In this document: positions 6,989 to 11,684 of the stretch, piece after piece
Numbering within the stretch: the first letter of the stretch is position 1
Layout: the number at the start of each line of letters is the position of its first letter
NCBI GenBank assembly: GCA_002685335.1
Contig: NYWY01000073.1
Location: 1-11,684 of the forward strand
From: Planctomycetaceae bacterium
GTDB taxonomy: Bacteria; Planctomycetota; Phycisphaerae; Phycisphaerales; SM1A02
DNA length: 11,684 bases
Direction: 5' to 3'
The notes under the pieces: generated by a model
Database searches by the model: none
Seen by the model: only the letters and a program-made list of their open reading frames with translations
What the model was told of the DNA's origin: nothing
Made by a program: the position numbers and the translations under genes

Positions 6989-7194
6989 CCCGAAGTCGCG
7001 ATCGGCTCGGCGAGGTTCAGAAATGCCGAACGATGATCGGCAGCCCCCCACCGATCATGGCCACGGCCTGGAACGGACGATCGAGTTTCTGCCAGGTCCG
7101 TTTCCCGGACCGGTCCGTCTGCGCCGCATGATTGACCGTGGATCACCCCGATCGGCCTTCGACCAGGATGCCCCATCCGGTTCAGCGGCGGCCG
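6989..7194. other. Convergent gap with two marginal short reading frames
   Basis: Between the membrane protein (+) and the transporter (-). A + frame from ATG 7023 (GAGG 7 bases upstream) would give 72 residues but runs into the 3' end of the transporter gene. A - frame between stops at 7143-7145 and 7017-7019 reads WQKLDRPFQAVAMIGGGLPI before its end and looks protein-like, but it has no start near its beginning. Neither is supported well enough to be called a gene, and no clear terminator hairpin with a T run was found here. Confidence 0.3.
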
Positions 7195-9039
7195 TCACAG
7201 GGACTTGTTGGTCGCGATGTGGTAGTGCGGGTCCTCGCTGATGTTCACTTCGACCAGTTTTCCCGCCTTGTCCAGCAACTGGCGACAGTCCGCACTGAGG
7301 TGACGAAGATGCAGTCGCTTGCCGAGCTTCGTGTAGCGCTCCGCAAGCGCGTTGATCGCCTCGAGACCGGACTGGTCGTACACGCGACTGAAGTAGAAGT
7401 CGATGATCACGTCATCCGGATCGTCTCGGGGCGTGAAGAGATCCCGGAACTCGGGCGTGGTTCCGAAGAAGAGCACGCCGTGCAGCTGGTAGACCTTGCT
7501 CCCCTGTTCGTTGACGCTCACGTCCGCGACGATGTGCTTGCTCTTCTTCCAGACGAACACCAGAGCGGAAAGTGCGACCCCGATGATCACCGCGGACGCG
7601 AGATCGTGCATGAAGACCGTGTAGGCCGCGACCACGATCATGATGAGCACTTCACTGCGAGGGATGCGACGCCAGGTCTGCAGCGTCGTCCACTCGAAGG
7701 TGCCGATCACCACCATGAACATCACACCGACCAGGGCCGCCATCGGAACCGCCTCGATGTACGGCGAAAGAAAAAGAATGAAGACCAGCAGGGCGCAGGC
7801 CGCGGTGATGCCGGAGAGTCGCCCCCGCCCTCCGGACTTCACGTTGATCAGAGACTGCCCGATCATCGCGCATCCACCCATGCCGCCGAGGAAGCCGCAG
7901 GTGACGTTGGCGACTCCTTGTCCCACGCATTCGCGATTCCCCCGACCACGAGTCTCGGTGAGTTCGTCGATCAGGGTCATGGTCATCAATGATTCGATCA
8001 GCCCCACCCCGGCGAGGATGAGGGAATACGGAAGGATGATCCACAGCGTCGCCCAGGCCAGCGGCGGCATCTCGAAGTCCAACCACGCGAATCGCGGCAG
8101 ACCGCCGGCGATACCCACCGTCGCGACATCCACGGAATCGACCGCATCGATCCTCTCCTGCTCGGTGAGCGGCGCGATCGGTCCCTCACCGATCCGTTCC
8201 GCTTCCACGTTCGCGGGCAGCACCGACTGGGCGGTCGCGAGCAACGCGGCGTCCTTCTCGTGTTGCGCCGACCGGACCGCCGCGGCCCGAGTGCTGTCGA
8301 CGAGCATGTCCCGCACCGTCAACACCGGCTGGCCGCCGTCGGTCCGGGCCGTCGTTCCCGCGGCGACCTCCGATCCGCCCTCGTCCGCGGCGTAGGAGTT
8401 CATGCCGAACGCCACCAGGGACACCAGGAGGATCGCGGCCAGGGAGGATGGAACGGCTTTCGTGAATCGAGGCAGGAAGGCGATGATCGCCATGGTCATC
8501 GCGACCAGCCCGATCATGATCCAGAGTCGGGAGCCCTCGAGCAGCTGCATCGCACCGTCGGGTCCGAGGGTCTTGAAACTTCCGAACTGGGCGAGCAGGA
8601 TCACCACCGCCAGGCCGTTGACGAATCCGAGCATCACCGGATGTGGAACGATCCGGATGAACTTACCGAATTTCAGCAGACCGATCGTGATCTGGATCAC
8701 GCCGCAGAGTACGACCGCGGGAAACAGGTACCCGATCCCGTACTGCGCGACCAGGGCCACGACCACCACGCCCATCGCCCCCGTGGCTCCGGAGATCATG
8801 CCCGGACGCCCGCCGAGGATCGAAGTGATCAGGCAGATGATGAACGCCGCGTACAGACCGACGAGCGGCGGCACGCCGGCAAGGAATGCGAAGGCCACCG
8901 CTTCGGGTACCAGGGCCAGGGCCACCGTCAGTCCGGAAAGGATCTCCGCCTTCGGCGATCCGCTCATCGAAGATCGAAGATCGAAGATCCTCGACTTGAG
9001 GGGCAGAAAACTCGGCAGCCGGATGGTGATCTCTGACAT
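7195..9039 (-). CDS. SulP-family inorganic anion transporter with STAS domain, 614 aa
   Basis: A membrane transporter of the SulP/SLC26 group (sulfate or bicarbonate, usually with H+ or Na+). The core (about 30-495) has the hallmark TM1 block [20 protein letters not shown] (36-55), the GLYAAFI and GATGAMG segments, [11 protein letters not shown] (135-145) and the [20 protein letters not shown] block (385-404). Residues 505-610 are a C-terminal STAS domain ([43 protein letters not shown]), which typically controls transport or trafficking. A hydrophilic insert of about 85 residues (216-303) separates two membrane segments where most relatives have a short link. Start: ATG 9039 has GGAG 9 bases upstream. 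A longer frame to TTG 9117 would begin inside the -35 box and is rejected. The substrate cannot be told from sequence; bicarbonate or sulfate are both possible. It lies downstream of arsM on the same strand with its own promoter. Confidence 0.92.
   Translation of the reverse strand: MSEITIRLPSFLPLKSRIFDLRSSMSGSPKAEILSGLTVALALVPEAVAFAFLAGVPPLVGLYAAFIICLITSILGGRPGMISGATGAMGVVVVALVAQYGIGYLFPAVVLCGVIQITIGLLKFGKFIRIVPHPVMLGFVNGLAVVILLAQFGSFKTLGPDGAMQLLEGSRLWIMIGLVAMTMAIIAFLPRFTKAVPSSLAAILLVSLVAFGMNSYAADEGGSEVAAGTTARTDGGQPVLTVRDMLVDSTRAAAVRSAQHEKDAALLATAQSVLPANVEAERIGEGPIAPLTEQERIDAVDSVDVATVGIAGGLPRFAWLDFEMPPLAWATLWIILPYSLILAGVGLIESLMTMTLIDELTETRGRGNRECVGQGVANVTCGFLGGMGGCAMIGQSLINVKSGGRGRLSGITAACALLVFILFLSPYIEAVPMAALVGVMFMVVIGTFEWTTLQTWRRIPRSEVLIMIVVAAYTVFMHDLASAVIIGVALSALVFVWKKSKHIVADVSVNEQGSKVYQLHGVLFFGTTPEFRDLFTPRDDPDDVIIDFYFSRVYDQSGLEAINALAERYTKLGKRLHLRHLSADCRQLLDKAGKLVEVNISEDPHYHIATNKSL
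8966..8989 (-). repeat. Three tandem ATCGAAG heptamers inside the transporter gene
   Basis: ATCGAAG (+ strand reading) occurs three times head to tail from 8966 to 8986, plus ATC at 8987-8989. The repeat covers codons about 17-25 of the transporter and overlaps its internal ATG at 8967. Gain or loss of one 7-base unit would shift the frame near the N-terminus. Confidence 0.8.
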
Positions 9040-9048
9040 GGGCTCGGG

Positions 9049-9052
9049 CTCC
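9049..9052 (-). promoter_or_regulatory. Ribosome binding site GGAG of the transporter gene
   Basis: GGAG on the - strand is 9 bases upstream of ATG 9039 and is the main reason for choosing this start over the longer frame. Confidence 0.5.
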
Positions 9053-9089
9053 AGATGACGGAGCCTGCGCCCGCGAAAGAAGATCGGAA

Positions 9090-9117
9090 AGGGTAACGAG
9101 CGACGTTTGAAAGTCAA
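9090..9117 (-). promoter_or_regulatory. Candidate promoter of the transporter gene
   Basis: TTGACT (9112-9117, 5 of 6) and TACCCT (9090-9095, 3 of 6 with the key T, A and final T) are 16 bases apart. Transcription would start near 9083, giving a leader of about 44 bases. The match suggests expression independent of the ars promoter. Confidence 0.4.
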
Positions 9118-9176
9118 GCGACCCGCCCCCCGAGGCGATCACCCTCACCGGAACGCGAAGATCATCTTCCGGATGA

Positions 9177-10145
9177 TCAGGACGGCCCATCGCCTCGCCG
9201 GGCCTCGAGGTCGAGACTCACCACGTAGTCGTTCACGGTCGCGCCCTCGGGAAGCGCTGCGGCCATCCTGCGATACAGCGGATCGTCCCCGTTGACCATC
9301 GCCTCGACGTACTGAGGCTTGGCCACCATTTTCAGCGAATCGAGACCGGCGTCGAGCACCGATCTCCGAATCTCGTCGACCAGTTCCGCACCGGCGATGC
9401 ATCCCACCAGGGCCTCCAGGTCGTCTCGAACCTCCGCGGGAAGCGGCTTCAAGAGCGCGAGGTCCGAGACCGCGACCCGACCTCCGGGCTTCAGCACCCG
9501 GGCGATCTCCCGCCACACCTGACGTTTGTCGGGCGAGAGATTGATCACGCAGTTGGAGATCACCACGTCCACCGAGCCGTCGGCGATCGGCAGGTGCTCG
9601 ATCTCTCCAAGACGAAATTCGACGTTATCGAGCCCGCTGTGGGTTCGATACTGGCCAAGCCCCTCCCGGGCCTTTCCGAGCATCTCGGACGTCATGTCGA
9701 CCCCGATCACCCGCCCTTCCGGCCCGACCTTCGGTCCCGCGATGAAACAATCGAAGCCTCCCCCCGACCCGAGGTCGACAACGACCTCCCCCCGACCAAG
9801 CGAGGCCAGCGCGGTGGGGTTTCCGCAGGAAAGCCCGAGGTTGGCACCTTGCGGAAGCAGCGTGAGATCCTCATCCGCGTAGCCGACCGCCCGCGCCACC
9901 TGTTCGGGCGTGAGGGTGGTCGGGCCACAACACCCGCCACCAACACAACAGGTCGACTCCGACGCCACTGATTCCAACGGCATCGCGGTCGGCGGTCGAA
10001 CCCCGGACCACTGTCCGGAACGCGCGATTTCCGCGTAGCCCTCGCGAACGGATTCCCGAACCTGATTCCCCTCGGACTCGGGATCGACCGGAACGTTGGA
10101 ACCGCACTCGTTTCCACCACAGCATGGCTCATCGGAATTCATCAT
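9177..10145 (-). CDS. arsM: Arsenite S-adenosylmethionine methyltransferase (ArsM), 322 aa
   Basis: Methylates trivalent arsenic using S-adenosylmethionine in the cytoplasm, giving methylated and eventually volatile species. The N-terminal VRESVREGYAEIAR (29-42) is the usual ArsM opening helix. The SAM-binding motif I is DLGSGGGFD (124-132), with Asp150 in GVDMT. The three core As(III) cysteines are in GLSCGNP (Cys107), SNCVINL (Cys199) and VGCIAGA (Cys249); one of Cys66/67/72/73 should match the fourth, N-terminal one of known ArsM enzymes. An additional CCGGNEC cluster sits at residues 8-14. Start: ATG 10145 has GGAG 7 bases upstream; a second ATG follows at once, and a TTG precedes it. It lies 134 bases downstream of arsR on the same strand, so it is probably in the ArsR-controlled transcript. 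No ArsC or Acr3/ArsB gene is in the window. Confidence 0.96.
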   Translation of the reverse strand: MMNSDEPCCGGNECGSNVPVDPESEGNQVRESVREGYAEIARSGQWSGVRPPTAMPLESVASESTCCVGGGCCGPTTLTPEQVARAVGYADEDLTLLPQGANLGLSCGNPTALASLGRGEVVVDLGSGGGFDCFIAGPKVGPEGRVIGVDMTSEMLGKAREGLGQYRTHSGLDNVEFRLGEIEHLPIADGSVDVVISNCVINLSPDKRQVWREIARVLKPGGRVAVSDLALLKPLPAEVRDDLEALVGCIAGAELVDEIRRSVLDAGLDSLKMVAKPQYVEAMVNGDDPLYRRMAAALPEGATVNDYVVSLDLEARRGDGPS

Positions 10146-10151
10146 CAAGAT

Positions 10152-10156
10152 TCTCC
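10152..10156 (-). promoter_or_regulatory. Ribosome binding site of arsM
   Basis: GGAGA on the - strand lies 6-7 bases before the ATG at 10145. The site favours 10145 over the adjacent ATG at 10142. Confidence 0.5.
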
Positions 10157-10266
10157 AGCGGCCTCGTTCGAGGCGGCGACATCGTCATTCATCGGATACG
10201 GCGGTCAGGTCCATCAGCGCAAACGGGTCTCCCGACCATCAGGACGTTCACGGGAAACATCGCTCG

Positions 10267-10286
10267 TGCCTGATTCGTCTCAGGCA
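10267..10286 (-). other. Small hairpin at the end of arsR
   Basis: TGCCTGA (10267-10273) and TCAGGCA (10280-10286) form a perfect 7-base stem with a 6-base loop that includes the arsR stop codon. No T run follows on the - strand, so it is not a strong terminator. It could attenuate or protect the transcript between arsR and arsM. Confidence 0.4.
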
Positions 10287-10693
10287 TCAGACGCGTCCGG
10301 AACGGTCGTGCAGCCACACCCCGACTCGGTGTCCAGGCAACCCACCGGACGGAGCTCGTCGATCGAATCCGCGAGTTCACGGAACACCAGGGCGAGAGAT
10401 TCGGCGTCCGCCTCGTACCAGGTCGTCCGCCCCTTTTTCTCACTCGACAGCACGCCGGCCCGCGCCAAGGTCGCCAGGTGGCGAGCGACCATCGAGAAAT
10501 CGATGTCGCAACACGCAGCGACTTCGGTCACCGAACAAGGTCGACCACATTTGAGAAGGCAGGACAACAGACGAGCCCGCGTGGGCTCTGCCAGCGCCTT
10601 GAGCATTTCGGGATCGAGCAGTCGATCGAACCGGGCTCGGCGGCGGACGGCCTGTCGGGGCGAGGCCGCAGGATGCTGGCTTACTGGCGTCAT
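10280..10693 (-). CDS. arsR: ArsR/SmtB-family arsenic-responsive repressor, 137 aa
   Basis: A winged-helix metalloregulator that should repress the arsR-arsM transcript until arsenite binds. LLDPEMLKALAEPTRARLLS (25-44) is the family's first helix and LADPTR-like motif. The recognition helix region is CCDIDFSMVARHLATLARAG (61-80) and the wing follows at KKGRTTWYEA (86-95). The canonical ELCVCDL arsenite site of the E. coli type is absent; instead there are Cys49, Cys53, Cys61 and Cys62 around the helix-turn-helix, and Cys119, Cys126 and Cys128 at the C-terminus. Start: ATG 10693 is chosen because a promoter ends just before it and the family begins here. A frame extending to 10789 adds 32 residues that cover the promoter and do not look like ArsR. 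No Shine-Dalgarno sequence precedes the ATG. Identity of the inducer as arsenic is supported mainly by the adjacent arsM. Confidence 0.94.
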   Translation of the reverse strand: MTPVSQHPAASPRQAVRRRARFDRLLDPEMLKALAEPTRARLLSCLLKCGRPCSVTEVAACCDIDFSMVARHLATLARAGVLSSEKKGRTTWYEADAESLALVFRELADSIDELRPVGCLDTESGCGCTTVPDASDA

Positions 10694-10703
10694 GATACCA
10701 GTA
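10682..10703. promoter_or_regulatory. Inverted repeat TACTGG-N10-CCAGTA across the arsR start
   Basis: TACTGG (10682-10687) and CCAGTA (10698-10703) are perfect 6-base inverted arms, centred on the arsR ATG. The right arm is shared with the palindrome on the -10. This may be a second ArsR half-site arrangement. Confidence 0.45.
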
Positions 10704-10709
10704 TTACTG
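10699..10709. promoter_or_regulatory. Candidate ArsR operator, palindrome CAGTATTACTG
   Basis: Perfect 5-base arms (CAGTA/TACTG) around one central base. It overlaps all of the arsR -10 hexamer (10700-10705), so a bound repressor would exclude RNA polymerase. It is the only strong palindrome next to the arsR start, which fits autoregulation known for ArsR proteins. Confidence 0.6.
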
Positions 10710-10728
10710 CCGATCCCGAGTGGGTCAA
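10700..10728 (-). promoter_or_regulatory. arsR promoter, predicted to give a leaderless mRNA
   Basis: TTGACC (10723-10728, 5 of 6 matches) and AATACT (10700-10705, 4 of 6) on the - strand are exactly 17 bases apart. Only 6 bases separate the -10 from the ATG at 10693, so the expected start of transcription is the A of the ATG. This agrees with the lack of a Shine-Dalgarno sequence. Confidence 0.6.
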
Positions 10729-11006
10729 GTCGGCGGTCGGACCCGCCGTTCACCATCAAGCTCCCCGACGAGCGACCGGCCGGAATCAAATCATTCCCGG
10801 GTAGGATTCCCGCGAAGTCCGAGAGGATGATCGCTGGAGATCAATCGGGACATGACGGACGCTGGAATCGGCCGAGGCCGATGACGAATAAGAAGCAACC
10901 GTGATTGATCGCCACCGGATGGAAACTCGGGGCTCGTCATCCCGGTGATAGATGATCCGACGTCCGCGGAAACTCCCACGCCCCATCGGTACGGAACCCA
11001 TCGACC
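10710..11006. other. Divergent spacer between arsR and the membrane protein
   Basis: About 300 bases with no supported gene. It holds the arsR -35 region at its left end and a perfect inverted repeat, ATCGGCC-GA-GGCCGAT (10867-10882). No convincing -35/-10 pair for the + strand gene was found. A 25-codon frame from ATG 10828 has no correctly spaced ribosome binding site and is not called. Confidence 0.5.
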
Positions 11007-11474
11007 ATGACCCGATCCAGATTCCTCTGCCTCACCTCAACCGCGACGTTCCTGATTCTGGTGACCGTGGTCTGCGGACTCAATCCCGACGACCGCGTTC
11101 CGTCCCTGGCCGCGGACGGCGCGCCACCCTCGACGGCGACATCGGACCTCGATGACCAGGCCATGACTTCACCCGGTCGCCTGCTTCTCCGGAGCCTCGG
11201 ATTTCTGTCCGCCGGCGTGGCGATCACCCTGCTGATCGGCTGTGCGACGTCTCGACATCGGAGCTTCGCCCTGATGACCGGGATGTTCGTCATGCTGGGC
11301 TTCGCCGCGGGCGGGATCCTGAGCTGGGTCCAGGACGGCTGGCCGGGTTGGATCCTCGCGCTCTCCCTCGCGGTGTCCTTGGCGCTCGGACTCTGGTCGG
11401 CCGGACTCCTGTTCCCCGGGGTGCCTGAATCCACCGATCCGGCGTCCGACGAGGACGAGGAGGAACCGGCCTGA
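11007..11474 (+). CDS. Membrane protein of unknown function, 155 aa
   Basis: ATG start, with only a weak GGAA about 10 bases upstream. Four hydrophobic segments are visible, at about 7-24, 62-79, 88-107 and 113-136. Between the first and second is a polar stretch of about 35 residues, and the C-terminus is acidic (DPASDEDEEEPA). The first segment could instead be a signal peptide, leaving a three-helix protein. I recognise no family, and no conserved charged residue within the helices suggests transport. Codon use is like the other genes. It faces away from arsR across a 313-base spacer and converges on the partial gene at the right edge, so it is probably transcribed alone. Confidence 0.7.
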   Translation: MTRSRFLCLTSTATFLILVTVVCGLNPDDRVPSLAADGAPPSTATSDLDDQAMTSPGRLLLRSLGFLSAGVAITLLIGCATSRHRSFALMTGMFVMLGFAAGGILSWVQDGWPGWILALSLAVSLALGLWSAGLLFPGVPESTDPASDEDEEEPA

Positions 11475-11519
11475 GCGGGCGGGCGTGCGGCTTGGCCCAT
11501 CACGTCCGGCCCCGCCCGC
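11475..11519. terminator. Possible bidirectional hairpin between convergent genes
   Basis: GCGGGCGGG (11475-11483) pairs perfectly with CCCGCCCGC (11511-11519), with a shorter inner pairing CGTG/CACG in the 27-base loop. It begins directly after the stop of the + strand gene. There is no T run on either side, so intrinsic termination is uncertain. Confidence 0.3.
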
Positions 11520-11566
11520 CGGAACCTCGGTTGAAAGCGTCGCGGTCGAAGACGCATCAAGACCGA

Positions 11567-11684
11567 TCAGGGTGAGTACTGGAAAGGCTTCCAACGCGAC
11601 TGCGGGAGCGTGGTGTCGAGTTCGAGGATCTTGCCATCGCCCTGGACCGCGAGCAGGCGACTGCTCCAACGCCCCGACGCCGAC
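11567..11684 (-). CDS. C-terminal end of a gene running off the window
   Basis: The last 38 codons of a - strand reading frame that stays open to the window edge and stops at TGA (11567-11569). The visible end reads RLLAVQGDGKILELDTTLP followed by QSRWKPFQYSP. The alternation of hydrophobic and turn residues is typical of a beta-rich domain, and its codons prefer G or C in the third position. No family can be named from so short a piece. The alternative, an overlapping frame ending at 11169, would run antisense through the membrane protein and is less likely. Confidence 0.5.
   Translation of the reverse strand, partial: SASGRWSSRLLAVQGDGKILELDTTLPQSRWKPFQYSP

Noticed and set aside
7023..7241. 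72-codon + strand frame with GAGG upstream
   Set aside because: It runs into the transporter gene in antisense and the peptide shows no structure or family resemblance.
8260..9036. 258-codon reading frame on the + strand
   Set aside because: His/Asp/Arg-rich shadow of the SulP transporter gene.
9040..9117. N-terminal extension of the transporter to TTG 9117
   Set aside because: It would start inside the TTGACT -35 box and lacks a ribosome site; ATG 9039 has GGAG at good spacing.
10694..10789. N-terminal extension of ArsR to 10789
   Set aside because: The added 32 residues cover the promoter and operator and do not resemble the family.
10828..10904. 25-codon frame starting at ATG 10828
   Set aside because: GAGAGG touches the ATG with no spacing, and the peptide is unremarkable.

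Overview
The base composition is high in G+C. Three features point to a marine planctomycete of the Phycisphaerae/Phycisphaerales type: secreted proteins ending in dockerin-like calcium loops, a SulP transporter whose STAS domain has the usual planctomycete-like wording, and tightly packed genes of unknown function. This assignment is an inference; there is no rRNA or other marker gene in the window.

Left part (1-2368, + strand): a tightly coupled gene row. It holds the 3' end of a thioredoxin-reductase-like flavoprotein, a 71-residue hydrophobic small protein, a 195-residue soluble protein of unknown function and a 313-residue lipoprotein. The junctions overlap by 4 bases or are 6 bases apart, so this is almost certainly one operon, and three of the four proteins have no function I recognise.

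Middle part (2466-6988, + strand): exported proteins. A right-handed beta-helix repeat protein with one dockerin-type loop is followed by a GH16 laminarinase-type glucanase with a two-loop dockerin-like tail. A clear intrinsic terminator follows. Next come a secreted NUC1-type DNA/RNA non-specific nuclease with its own sigma70-like promoter and a Trp-rich tail, and then a three-helix membrane protein. Together these look like extracellular scavenging of polysaccharide and nucleic acid, typical of particle-associated marine bacteria.

Right part (7195-10693, - strand): arsR, arsM and a SulP anion transporter, in that order of transcription. arsR has a good -35/-10 promoter. A palindrome sits on the -10, and spacing predicts transcription starting at the A of the ATG (a leaderless, autorepressed mRNA). 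arsM encodes arsenite S-adenosylmethionine methyltransferase with all the expected cysteines. No arsenate reductase or arsenite pump is in the window, so the visible arsenic response is methylation only. sulP has its own candidate promoter.

Right edge (10694-11684): a 313-base divergent spacer, a four-helix membrane protein on +, and the C-terminal 38 codons of a gene on the - strand that runs off the window.

No tRNA, rRNA, CRISPR array, insertion sequence or phage gene was seen. The long reading frames antisense to the genes are explained by the high G+C content.
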